A program made the translations under genes and the position numbers. Below are positions 1 to 11,476 of a DNA stretch of 64,000 nucleotides, piece by piece. Numbering within the stretch: the stretch's first letter is position 1; each line of letters begins with the position of its first letter. The DNA comes from Petunia secreta. Lineage: Eukaryota; Streptophyta; Magnoliopsida; Solanales; Solanaceae. The DNA lies in assembly GCA_029990175.1 (NCBI GenBank), contig JARKIP010000017.1, positions 12,108,001-12,172,000 of the forward strand, in the 5' to 3' direction. The notes beneath the pieces are model-generated. The model was not told the origin of the DNA. It made no database searches and saw only the letters and a list, made by a program, of their open reading frames with translations.

Positions 1-1068
1 ATAAGTCAGTTTTTTAAAAGTTAAGATTTCTTAACTTTTCATTTTTAGTTTTTTTTAAGCACATAAGGGATTATAAGCCTATAATACATTAAGTAACCAA
101 ATATATACTAATAGGCTTATAAGAAACTTTTTAAGCTCACCCAAACGGGCTCTAAATTTCTTTTGATATGTTACCGCGCATCGCGCGGATATTATACCGG
201 TAACTTATAAAGGGCAATCACATGAGCTGTATTTCTGATTATTAAAAGGAGGTATTGAGGCTTCATATTTAGCCAATTGGAAGTGTTACAATATACCATG
301 TATTCACATACTAGGACAAACTCTAAATTTTATACACCACAAAACTGAAATTTTCTCAAGCGGCACAAATTTACATATATTTATATCTCTCTATATCTAT
401 ATATTATTAAAAAGAAAAAACGCTTAGGACAAAATGTACAATAGGACATTAAGATAGCATTTGTAATAATGTAATAAAATAGTTAATTTTGAATTTTGTG
501 ATTATTTTTTAAATTTTATTTGAGAGATAAAGATTTGCTTTTCAATTTGAATTGAAAGTTAAATATTTCGAAACATACGGAAGTTTAGATATCAAATCAA
601 ATCACTTATAAACTAACTTACATTGTTGATTTGTACGGATAACTCTTAATTTTTTAATATTCTTTTTAAAATTTTGATTGGACAAGGCCAATTGTGGCAT
701 TAAATGATTAAAAATAAATATAAGTCTAAAATCATGCCGTCTACCCATTTATTTGCAATCATCCAGAGATATTCACTAAAGGACTGGATATTTATTAAAA
801 GATAAGTTTATTTTCAGAGGATAGAGTTTTAAATTTAAATTGAAAGATAAACTTTATCTTTAAATAAAACAACAACCTTATCTTAACAAATTAAAAGATA
901 AAGAAAAAAATTTTGAATTCAATTAGGTGGATTGTAAATCTACCAATAATTTCTATATAACTCAACTGAAATCTCAATGAGTAGGGAATGAGTCACATTG
1001 TAACGAATTGGTTGTTCATATGATTCCTTCAAGTTCGTTAACACAAGATATGTAATGAAGCTTATTGG
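1..1068. other. AT-rich left flank of compound element X
   Basis: No coding frame or RNA gene is recognisable. The DNA is AT-rich with long A and T runs. It contains a Helitron-like hairpin near its left edge and two short stretches (near 236 and 400) resembling the ATTATTAAAA starts common in plant Helitrons. It ends at the 5-mer ATTGG directly before the first X LTR. Confidence 0.6.
174..188. repeat. Helitron-like terminal hairpin
   Basis: A perfect 6-bp stem (CCGCGC / GCGCGG) closes over the loop ATC in otherwise AT-rich DNA. Plant Helitrons end in such a GC-rich hairpin about 10 bases before a CTRR terminus. The bases after it (ATATTATACCGGT) do not give a clean CTRR, so this is a degenerate or partial end. 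A similar hairpin occurs at 46586. Confidence 0.4.
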
Positions 1069-1639
1069 TGAAAAAACCTCGGTTAGTCGTTTCAGGAGTA
1101 AGGACTTCGATTGGCGTGCCGATAATTTTAAACTCTTTGCAAGGACTATTGGGACTTATCTGTAAAATTTTAGCTAAATCAGACCTCGTTTAGTTGGCAT
1201 CGGAAGAAAGTTTCAGTTTTTATTGTCGATGAAAATTAAAAAAAGATTTTCGAGCTCGGTTTTGGCGAATGAGCACCGATTCGAAATCCGATAGCGCCGT
1301 TAGGTTCGTATGATTATTTGTAACTTTTGTGAACTTTTGAAATTGAATTTCGATGTTGTTGGGCTAGTTTTCGCTAAAATGCCGAAAGTTAAATAATTTG
1401 ACTTTTTTCTATTTAATTTGCATATTCAGTTTTGGGAGTCCGATTTGAGATCTGCCTTAGCAAGTGTGTTACATATATTTTTTATAACTTACTTGAGAAA
1501 TTTAGAATTATTTCGAATTTCATAGGTCTTCGTTTTAATTTTTACCGTAGCAGCGAATTTTAAAGGAAAAAGAAAAAAAAAAGTGAAAAAGGATATAAAA
1601 AAAAAAAGAAATGAAAGGCGGTGGGGTTCAATCTTTAGC

Positions 1640-1649
1640 TTTATAAAAG
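1640..1649 (+). promoter_or_regulatory. TATA box of X LTR1
   Basis: TTTATAAAAG lies in a block conserved in all three X LTRs (also near 17184 and 34295). It is followed by a purine-rich leader. It is the best candidate for the retrotransposon Pol II promoter. Confidence 0.55.
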
Positions 1650-2232
1650 CTAAGGTCGATCAGGGGGAGAAATATAGAACAGAAAGGAGAGACAACGAAA
1701 AATATATCAGAAAATGAGAAAAGAGCCGGAAAAAGATAGAATTTTCACCCCGAAACATTCAGGTAATGATCTTAATGCATTATTTTAGTTTATTACGTGT
1801 GTTTGAATATATTTTGACGGTAAAAATTAGGATATTAGACATCGTTTTAATAAGTTCAACTGATAGTTTAAAGGGTTAATTGGACCCGATAGTGGAATTA
1901 ATTATATATTCATACTCGGTGAGTTATGTGCAACATATAAATATAATTTATTTAGGATTTGGTTACGTGACCTTAAACCATGTACATAAGCCTGGCCTAC
2001 GTATTGCGTATGCAAATAGAGTATCAGGTTCCTACCTGGATTGTTCCAAGATGTGAGGAATGAAGACTTTAGCCTTATGTGATATATTTTTTTGCTTATT
2101 GAACACAGTGGGACTGTTTGGCAATGAATCCAAAAGGATAAAGTGGTTGTTGGGTAGCAGTGTTAACTTTGGAATGAGGTAAGTGATTATATCCGTTTCT
2201 TTTAGAGGCACCTGGTCTCGTGGATTTTCTAC

Positions 2233-2280
2233 CACGTGTTCCTTACGTGTGTAGCTGCCGATAGGCGTACTCGTTACGCC
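2233..2280 (+). promoter_or_regulatory. ACGT-core cluster and GGCGTA/TACGCC inverted repeat
   Basis: CACGTG and a nearby TACGTG precede a perfect 6-bp inverted repeat, GGCGTA-(5)-TACGCC at 2264-2280. All three X LTRs keep the stem while the 5-base loop varies (CTCGT, CTCAT, CTAAT). LTR3 has an extra CACGTG at 34872. A G-box-type regulatory role or an RNA hairpin is possible but unproven. Confidence 0.4.
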
Positions 2281-2446
2281 TTACCTTGGATTTACATTGT
2301 ATATTAAATGTTATGTTTTGTTGTTGGTATTGCATTAAGGATCTGAGAATTATACACTGGCTGTAAGTTGGCATCTACTCCCCGGCTGTCGATGAGAGCC
2401 CCGCGTCGGTGAAGGGTTATTATTCCATCACATTGCATTCATATGA

Positions 2447-4660
2447 TGTTACACCCCATATGTTTAAAGTGACGTATATCATTCTAATGACATGTTAAGA
2501 ATTATTTAAGTGAGTTTGAAGTCATAATATGACCATATAAGATGTTTATATATTGAATATAAAGTTGGGGAAAGTCAGATTTAAGTTGCGGAAAAACCGA
2601 CTAAGGAATTGCCTAGTAACGGAGCTTTTTCAGCAATTAATTTCGTGTGTTATATGAGGTATCTTGGAGACATATCATATACCAAAATGAAGGTCTTGGA
2701 GTGTAGTTTCCAACACTTTTGACGGTTTATTCATAGAATATCTGGATAATAAGATATGAGCATCAGAAATCAGCCCAGAAAAAGGGACAAACGCAAAAGA
2801 GGACTAAAACTTAAATGTTTCAAGTATAAAAGGAAAAATCTTCCTCCATCTCGTCATTTCCAGAAATCTAAAGAGAGAAACAGTGCTCTCATTATATTTT
2901 AAGCAACTTTTATGATTTTGAAGGAAAGACGCCAATTGTAACTCGAAATTGAAGACGGATTGCGTCCAAATCAGCAAGACAAAACGTTTCAAAATCTAGA
3001 AAAATTGTTATGATCTTTGGACAGTTGTTAGTATATTGATCATAACTCCTTGTACAAAATTGATATTTAGATTCTTTAAGAATCCCCAGAACCCTAAGAC
3101 ATATATCTAAAACTTTCATACAGACTACGAAGTCTATAACTTTGATCTACACTCTGAAAATTAGGTTGAAAGTCAGGATAGTGGTCCTGTCCAGACATTC
3201 TATCTGAATTTGTTATGTCATCCGGTTGTCTCATCTTGTTATTCGTTTAACATGTTTATACTATCAGTTTATCCGGGTATCCATTTCCGTGTATATTATA
3301 GTACTGGTTTTGTTTTGCGGATCATCCAGTTTCAGAGGAAACTCTGCCGAAATTTTTATAAAAGTCAAGGAGTTAGACAAATTCTAAGTTTCAGGTTGTG
3401 TCTATAATTCCATCCCGAGTTTTCTTATCATTCCTTCGAGTCCATATATATTGTTGCCACATGTGTTAAGCCTCATACATGTTTATTCTTATATTGCGAT
3501 CATGTTATGTGTGATTTGGAGTCCCCCATAGAGGCTGGACATTGGACACACAGTCCGGTCGCGTGTGATACTACCCGTCTGGGGGATACAGCCCCTCTGG
3601 TTTAGGCGGGAGTTGAAACACCTAGTGTGACCGGGTGTTATTCACACACTCTGGCCAGAGAGACTAGATATTACTGGCTGGGGGGATATAGCCCATAACG
3701 CCCGCCAGGTTTGTTATATACGCGTATATAGCCACAATATGCATTACATGATTATACATGAGGCTAGTTCAGGTTTTCAGTTACCTGATTTGGGGGGGAT
3801 ACAGCCCATAACACCAGACAGGTACTAGTTCAGATGTTCAGATACCTGATTTGGGGGGATATAGCCCATAACAGCGGACAGGAAACAGTTCAGATAACAG
3901 TTCAGTTTTAGCTCAGTACCAGTTATCAGTTCTCAGTTTTCAGCCACCAGTTCTTAGCGTCAGGATCAGTTGACAGTTATCAGTTCCAGTTTCTAGTTAC
4001 TAGTTCTCAGTCATATTACAGTTATTTATCAGTATAGTTCAGCTCAGTCATCAGTTTCAGATTCAGCTAGACTTCAGTTTATATTCAGATCATGTTTAGT
4101 ACGTTCTTCAGATTTCCAGCTATATTGCTATGCTCCAGCTCATATTTACATATTTATATTCCAACCTTACAGTTTCATTCAACTATAATATATTATATGC
4201 TCATGCCTTACATACTTGGTACACATCGTACTCACGCCCTTTTTTTTTGGGGCGCTGCGTTTCATGCCGCGCAGGTGCAGATAGATCAACGCTTGGACCA
4301 CGTTAGTAGGCCATCTATCAGCTATTGGAGTCACTCCACTTACTCTCGGAGTTACTTATCTTTTGGTATGTGTACAGTAAGCCAGTTTGGGTATGGCGGG
4401 GGCTTGTCCCGTCCTTTGTATATTCAGTTCAGCACTCTTAGAGGCCGTTAGATATGTCCCTGTGTGGTTCTGTCAGTATGCTATGTATGTCAGCTTATGT
4501 TAGCCTTGTCAGCTTTTTTGCATTGTATAATTCTTATCAGTTAGGTTTATGCTTATTCCGTTTATCAGTTATATTCATGGTTAGCAGATTATCAGTAGGA
4601 TTAGTGATGATCGACACTTAGTGTTGGTCATCCGTCGTGACCCTAGGTTAGGTCGTGACA
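2447..4660 (+). repeat. Tekay-like 5' LTR
   Basis: It is 2214 bp, TG...CA, with a TATA-like TATAAA at 2825. Compared with the 3' LTR it lacks about 332 bp (the counterpart of 9453-9780), with short CGTC microhomology at the break, which suggests a deletion in this copy. Confidence 0.85.
3560..3885 (+). repeat. Divergent GGGGGATA.AGCCC tandem repeats in Tekay LTR
   Basis: Four or so copies of a GGGGGATAyAGCCC core, most followed by ..ATAAC and an AGG, occur here. The same set appears in the 3' LTR at about 10390-10695. It is followed (3885-4090) by a stretch rich in CAGTT/TCAGT words. Function is unknown. Confidence 0.6.
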
Positions 4661-4664
4661 AAAG

Positions 4665-4676
4665 TGGTATCAGAGC
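4665..4676 (+). promoter_or_regulatory. Primer-binding site, initiator tRNA-Met type
   Basis: TGGTATCAGAGC lies 4 bases after the end of the 5' LTR. This is the common plant PBS complementary to the 3' end of initiator tRNA-Met. Confidence 0.85.
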
Positions 4677-4864
4677 AGTTAGTCCTAGGGTGTCTACAGG
4701 TCGTGTCTAGTAGAGTCTTGTTCAGGAGAATGTTGCGCGCCATACTTTTGAACATGAGGCTACAAGGCACTTAAGGACAGTTGTCTTTCTTTATTCTCTA
4801 GATCGTGCGATATAGCCATGATTATAGAATTCAGCTCTCTAAGAATAGTGTTTTCAGCAAAGCG

Positions 4865-6060
4865 ATGCCGCCGAAGAAACTTACAACTACCCAGAAGGGC
4901 AAGGTCATTGCCGGTAAGGATACTAGTAGAGTGCCACCTGAGGTGGATGAGAGTGAGGAGTCCAGACCTGATGCTCCATCTAAGGCCTCACAGATCCCTT
5001 AAGTTCAGGGCGATATTAGAGGTACTGCAGTTGCCATACCTCCAGATCATCTGCCCAACAGTCAAGGGCAGAAAATGAGGGATGCCATCAGATTATTGAC
5101 CAGTGTTGTAGTTGCTCAGACTAGAGAGTACGGTGCAGATGCCTAAGGAGATGTTAGATCCAGGATAAAGGATTTTATCAGACTAGAGCTTCCAGTCTTT
5201 ACTGGATCTCGTACAGGAGAGGACCCTCAGGATTTTCTAGTGAGGATAACCAAGGTATTGAGGGTCATGCACGTGTCAGACACAGAGTTAGTAGAGTTCG
5301 CTGCATTCAGATTGCATGACCTAGTAGTAGGGTGATATCAGACATGGGAGCTATCTAGAGGGCCTGATGCTACTCCCGTGACTTGGAAGGAATTTTTGGA
5401 TGCCTTCCTTCATCAGTATATGCCTATAAAGACAGAGAGAGAACGTGCCGATCAGTTCTTGACCCTGAGATAGGGAAGTTTGAGTGTAGAAGAGTATAAT
5501 TATCGCTTTAATTCTTTAGCTAGGTTCGCCCCTACGGTGGTAGCGAGTATGGAGGATAGAATTCATAGGTATGTAGTGGGACTTGGTCCACACCTGGTGA
5601 ACGAGTGTATGATGGTTGCTATGCAGTCAGGTATGAACATATCACGCATTCAGGCATTTGCCTTATCACTTGAGGAGAGAAAGAAGAAATAGAGAGCCGA
5701 CATGGATAGAGTGTTACATAAGAGGGACAAATTGTTTGGTTCATTCAGAGAGACATCCAGAGCGAGTAGGCAGCAAAGTGTTAGACAACCACCAGCTAGT
5801 ATACCTCCAGGGTCTCGTGGTCCGAGATCTGATAGACCTCCTCGGTCCAGATCTAGTCACGCATCGCAGACTTAAGGATTTAAGCGTCGTGGTGCTTCTG
5901 TACAGGCCAGTTAGACATATCCCAAATGTCCAGAATGTGGTAGAAGCCACTTGAGACCATGTAAGTTAGGAGTTTATACTCGTTATATTTGTCAAAAGGC
6001 AGACCATTTCATGAGAAGTTGCTCGACTAGGGGTGGTAGTTGTATAGCCCAACCAGCTAG
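4865..6060 (+). pseudogene. gag: gag of Tekay-like element (broken)
   Basis: The product would be the capsid polyprotein that packages element RNA in virus-like particles. A plausible start is the ATG at 4865, followed by a basic N-terminus (MPPKK) as is usual for this lineage. The capsid region (about 5160-5690) reads as recognisable gag but is interrupted by several in-frame stops, including TAG at 5471 and 5690. A degraded zinc-knuckle region with scattered Cys and His follows at about 5925-6035. Directly after it the sequence passes into RT, so the usual protease is absent. It cannot make a full gag as it stands. Assignment to gag is firm; the exact end is not. Confidence 0.75.
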
Positions 6061-6109
6061 ATCAGCAGTTGCTTGCTTGGCACCAGTACGCCCTCAGGGG
6101 CAAGTTCCT

Positions 6110-8870
6110 CGGGCACCAGTAGAACTGAAAGAACTTAAGGAGCAGCTGAAGGATTTGTTAGATAAAGGCTTCATTAGACCTAGCATTTCCTCGTGGGGAG
6201 CCCCAGTATTATTTGTGATAAAGATGCCTCTCTACGCATGTGCATAGATTACAGATAGCTGAATAAAGTCACAATAAAGAATGAATACCTTCTGCCCAAA
6301 ATTGATGACTTGTTCGACTAGTTCCAGGGTGCCAAGTGCTTCTCGAAGATGGATTTGCGATCAGGCTACCATCAGGTTAGAGTCAGAAAATCTGATATAT
6401 CTAAGACTGCATTTAGGACTAGGTATGGTCATTATGAGTTTTCAGTGATGTCGTTTGGACTCACTAATGCCCCTGCAGTATTTATGGATCTGATGAACAG
6501 CGTATTCAGGCCTTATCTAGGTTTATTTGTGATTATATTTATTGATGATATTCTCATCTATTCAAAGCCTGAATCAGAGCATCCGGAGCACCTACGCACA
6601 GTATTGGGTACTCTTCGGGACCAGCAATTATATGCTAAGTTCTCAAAGTGTGAATTCTGGTTAGATTCAGTGGCATATCTTGGCCACATAATTTCAGCAG
6701 AAGGAATTGAAGTAGATAATCAGAAGATCGAGGCTGTGAAGAATTGGCCAGACCTACGACGCCAACTGAAGACGTGCGTTTTTTTCTCCATTGCAGTTCC
6801 ACTGACAAAATTGACACAGGAAACAGCTAAATTTGAGTGGTCTGATTCTTGCGAGCACAGCTTCTAAGAACTAAAGAACAGGTTGATAAAAGCTCTAGTA
6901 CTTACACTTCCAGAGGGATCTGAGGGCTATGTCATTTGCTGTGATGATTCTCGAATCGGTCTTGTTTGTGTATTGACGCAGCACGGAAGAGTAATTGCTT
7001 ATGCTACCAGGAAGCTGAAAAAAACACGATCAGAACTATCCTACTCATTATTTGGAGCTTGCAGCAGTCATTCATTCATTGAAGATTTGGAGACATTATT
7101 TGTACGGTGTTCATGTTGATATTTATAGAGACTACAAGAGCCTCCAGTACATATTTAAGCAGAAGGAGCTAAACCTACGACAGAGATGGTGGCTAGAGTT
7201 GCTGAAAGACTATGACGTAGACATACTTTATCATCTGGGTAAAGCGAATGTTATTGCTGATGCCCTTAGTCGTAAGTGTATGGGTAGTATGTCTTTTTGC
7301 AGCCACAGAAAAGAGAGTTAGCTCATACACTCCACTACTTGGCCATCATGGGAGTCATATTAATAGATTCAGAGGACGTAGGAGTTACATTTCAGAATGC
7401 AACCACTATTTTCCTAGTGACATAAGTAAAGAAGCGCCAGTATGAGGATCCAGTTCTAGTTCAATACAGGCAGATAGCCAGAAGAAAACCGAAATCACCA
7501 TATAGGTTACTAGTGACGGGGTTCTCTTGTATAAAGATAGACTTTATGTTCCTGATATGGAAGATTTACGTGGACAGATTATAGCAGAGGCACATTATTC
7601 TAGGTACATTATTTATCTAGGTTCGACTAAGATGTACCATGATCTTAAGCAGATTTATTGTTGGGACGGAATAAAGCGAGACATAGCAGAAATTTGTGGC
7701 TCAGTGTCCTAACTTCCAGCAGGTCAAAGTCTAGCATCAAAAACCTAGTGGCTTGTTGCAGGAAATAGAGATTCCATCATGGAAATGAGAAGCAGTGAAT
7801 ATGGACTTCATTACAGGCTTGCCCCGTACGCGGAGTAAGTATGACTGTATCTGGGTTATGGTAGGCAGGCTTACTAAATCAGCTCATTTCTTGCCAGTTA
7901 GAACTACATATACAACAGAGGATTATGCCAGGCTTTATATCAGATAGATAGTGCGCCTACATGGTATTCCGGTATCTATTATTTCAGACAGGGGCACACC
8001 AGTTTACAGCTAATTTCTAGCGATCGTTCCAGACAGGTTTAGGGACACATATGAATCCGAGAACAAAATTTCATCCCTAGACAGATGGACAGGCTGAGCA
8101 GACCATTCAGACATTAGAAGATATGATTATAGCTTACGTATTAGATTTTGGAGGCAGCTGGAGTGATCATCTACTGTAGATAGAGTATGCATATAATAAT
8201 AGCTATCATTCTAGCATATAGATGAGCCATATGAAGCTTTGTATGGGCGCAAATGCAGGCTTCCATAAGATGGTTCGAGGTTGGCAAGTCTCAATTTATA
8301 GGTCCAGATTTAATCCAGCAAGCAGGTGATAATGTCAAGTTGATCAGGGAAGGATTATTAGCAGCACAGAGCAGACGGAAGTCCTATACAGATAACCGAT
8401 GTCGAGATTTAGAATTTCAGATTGGCGATTGGGTATTCCTGAAAGTATCACCTATGAAAGGTGTTATGAGATTTGGAAAGAAGGGGAAGCTTAGCCTTAG
8501 ATTTATTGGTCCATATCAGGTTATCAGGCGAGTTGGGCGTGTAGCCTACGAGTTAGACCTTCCAGCAGAACCTTCAGGAGGTCCATCCAGTATTTCATGT
8601 TTCCATGCTCAGAAAAATATGTCGGAGATCCTTCTAGAGTTGTACCAGTAGATAATGTTCAGATCACAAAGCAGTTGACTTATGAAGAAGTGCTAGTTGC
8701 AATTTTAGATAGATAGATTCGTCGACTAAGGACGAAAGATATTCCTTTAGTTAAGATGTTATAGCAAAGAAATAATGTAGAAGAAATAACTTGGGAAGCT
8801 GAAAATGACATGAGAGCCAAATATCCACATCTCTTCACTACTTCAAGTATGTAACAGAATGTTGCTTAAT
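6110..8870 (+). pseudogene. pol: pol of Tekay-like element (RT-RH-IN-chromodomain, broken)
   Basis: The region would encode reverse transcriptase, RNase H and integrase. RT starts with the helix before the fingers (about 6120-6220) and has a frameshift near 6220. It keeps the DLRSGYHQ block (about 6350) and a catalytic F-I-D-D box near 6540. A small deletion near 6780 removes the RT thumb region. RNase H covers about 6880-7290 with a frameshift near 7060. Integrase shows its N-terminal zinc-binding segment (7527-7712), parts of the DDE core (about 7800-8110) and an open C-terminal portion (8253-8651). A chromodomain-like tail follows to about 8850, with TAG at 8714 and 8762. TAG also interrupts at 6256, 6319, 7945 and 8078. 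Inactive. Confidence 0.8.
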
Positions 8871-8910
8871 GCTCCTACATACTTCATTTAACATTCGAGG
8901 ACCAATGTTC

Positions 8911-8925
8911 CTAACAGGAGAAGAT
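8911..8925 (+). promoter_or_regulatory. Polypurine tract of Tekay-like element
   Basis: A purine-rich run (AGGAGAAGA) lies immediately before the 3' LTR start TGTTACACC. This is the expected priming site for plus-strand DNA. Confidence 0.65.
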
Positions 8926-11471
8926 TGTTACACCTCATATGTCTAAAGTGACGTATATCATTCTAATGACATATTATAAATTATTTAAGTATTTAAAGTC
9001 ATAATATGACCATATAAGATGTTTATATATTGAATATAAAGTTTGGGAAAAGTCGGATTTAATTTGCGGAAAAACCGACTAAGGAATTGCCTTGAAACGG
9101 AGCTTTTTCAGCAATTACTTTCGTGTGTTATATGAGGTATTTTGGGGACATATCATATACCAAATTTAAGGTCTTGGAGTGCAGTTTCCAACGCTTTTGA
9201 CGGTTTGTTCATACAATATCTGGATAAGAAGATATAAGCATCAGAAATCAGCCCAGAAAAAGGGACATAAACGCAAAAGAGGACTAAAACTGAAATATTT
9301 CAAGTATAAAAGGAAAAATCCTCCTCCATCTCATCATTTCCAGAACTCTAAAGAGAGAAACAGTGCTCTCATTATATTTTAAGCAAATTTTATGATTTTG
9401 AAGGAAAGACGTCAATTGTAACTCGAAATTGAAGACGGATTGCGTCAAAACGCTCTACTCGATTAAGGTAACGTTATGCTACCTTCAATTTCGTTTATAG
9501 TTTGAGTTTTAGAGTTTTTCCTGGCTAGGTAAAGTGACTAAAATCCGTATTATAGCTTGTTTAAGCTTTAGTAGGTGTGGAATTCAAAGGAAACAAGGTT
9601 TAGAAGTAAGAAGCATCAACGGTATGTAAGACTAAACCTTTCTTTTGGCAAGGCATGTATCTTTTAGCTTTTGAAGCTTTTCTTAATTATAAAATTAGTA
9701 TTTCTTCTGAGAAACTTGTATGGTACCAAGGAAACCTTGTATATACTTAATTTGGTACTAAAATCCAAGGTGAAAGACGTCCAAATCATCAAGACAAAAC
9801 GTTTCAAAATCTGGAAAATTGTTTTGATCTTTGGACAGTTGTTAGTATATTGCTCATAACTCCTTGTACAAAATTGATATTTAGATTCTTTAAGAATCCC
9901 CAGAACCCTAAGAATATATCTAAAACTTTCATAAAGACTATGAAGTCTATAACTTTGATCTACACTCTGAAAATTAGGTTAAAAGTCAGGACAGTGGTCC
10001 TGTCCAGACATTTTATCTGAGGATTTGTTATGTCATCCGGTTGTCTCATCTTGTTATCTGTTTAACATGTTTATGCTATCAGTTTATCCAGGTATCCATT
10101 TCCGTGTATATTATAGTGCTGGTTCTGTTTTGTGTATCATCCAGTTTCACAAGAAACTCTGCTGAAATTTTTATAAAAGTCAAGGAGTTAGACAAATTCT
10201 AAGTTTCAGGTTGTCTCTATAATTCCATCCAGAGTTTTCTTATCATTCCTTCGAGTCCATATATATTGTTGCCACATGTGTTAAGCCTCATACATGTTTA
10301 TGCTTATATTGCGATCATGTTATGTGTGATTTGGAGTCCCTCATAGAGACTGGACATTGGACACACAGTCCGGTCGGGTGTGATACTACCCGTCTGGGGG
10401 ATACAGCCCCTCTGGTTCAGGCAAGAGTTGAAACACCTAGTGTGACCGGGTGTTATTCACACACTCTGGCCAGAGAGACTAGATATTACTGGCTGGGGGG
10501 ATATAGCCCATAACGCCCACCAGGTTTTTATATACGCGTATATAGCCACAGTATGCATTACATGATTATACATGAGGCTAGTTCAGGTTTTCAGTTACCT
10601 GATTTGGGGGGATACAACCCATAACACCATACAGGTACTAGTTCAGATGTTCAGTTACCTTATTTGGAGGGATATAGCCCATAACACCAGATAGGAAACA
10701 GTTCAGATAACAGTTCAGTTTTAGCTCAGTACCAGTTATCAGTTCTCAGTTTTCAGCCACCAGTTCTTAGCGTCAGGATCAGTTGACAGTTATCAGTTCC
10801 AGTTTCTAGTTACTAGTTCTCAGTCATATTACAGTTATTTATCAGTATAGTTTAGCTCAGTCATTAGTTTCAGATTCAGCTAGACTTCAGTTTATATTCA
10901 TATCATGTTTAGTACGTTCTTCAGATTTCCAGCTATATTGCTATGCTCCAGCTCATATTTACATATTTATATTGCAGCCTTACAATTTCATTCAGCTATA
11001 ATATATTATATGCTCATGCCTTACATACTTGGTACATATCGTACTCACGCCCTTTTTTTTGGGGCGCTACGTTTCATGCCGTGCAGGTGCAGATAGATCA
11101 ACGTTGGGCCACGTTAGTAGGCCATCTATCAGCTATTGGAGTCACTCCACTTACTCCTGGAGTTACTTATCTTTTGGTATGTGTACAGTCAGCCAGTTTA
11201 GGTATGGCGGGGACTTGTCCCGTCCTTTGTATATTCAGTTCAGCACTCTTAGAGGCCTGTAGATATGTCCCTGTGTGGTTCTGTCAGTATGCTATGTATG
11301 TCAGCTTATGTTAGCCTTGTCAGCTTTTGTGCATTGTATAATTCTTATCAGTTAGGTTTATGCTTATTTCGTTTATCAGTTATATTCATGGTTAGCAGAT
11401 TATCAGTAGGATTAGTGATGATCGACACATAGTGTTGGTCATCCATCGTGACCCTAGGTTAGGTCGTGACA
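8926..11471 (+). repeat. Tekay-like 3' LTR
   Basis: It is 2546 bp and aligns with 2447-4660 end to end apart from the extra block of about 332 bp at 9453-9780. It ends GTCGTGACA next to the TSD TATGC. Confidence 0.85.
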
Positions 11472-11476
11472 TATGC

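Larger units (their letters stand above)
1069..2446 (+). repeat. X LTR1, left segment
   Basis: This segment aligns throughout with 16640-17990 and 33772-35095. It starts TG and is cut at 2446 by the Tekay-like insertion. The LTR resumes at 11477. It includes a TATA box, a cluster of ACGT-core motifs and a conserved inverted repeat. No protein is encoded. Confidence 0.85.
2447..11471 (+). mobile_element. Tekay-like Ty3/gypsy chromovirus, decayed
   Basis: This 9.0-kb element inserted in X LTR1. Its LTRs (2447-4660 and 8926-11471) begin TGTTACAC and end GTCGTGACA. The flanking 5-mers are TATGA (2442-2446) and TATGC (11472-11476); uninterrupted X LTR3 reads TATGC here, so the left copy has one mutation. 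Domain order is gag, RT, RNase H, integrase and a chromodomain-like tail, which marks a Ty3/gypsy chromovirus of Tekay/Del type. The protease segment between gag and RT is missing and the frame has many stops. LTRs differ by several percent by eye, so the insertion is old. Confidence 0.85.

Noticed and set aside
4092..4451. 119-codon frame in the Tekay 5' LTR (and 10905-11314 in the 3' LTR)
   Set aside because: Lies wholly in LTR DNA and its frame differs between the two LTRs. Not coding.
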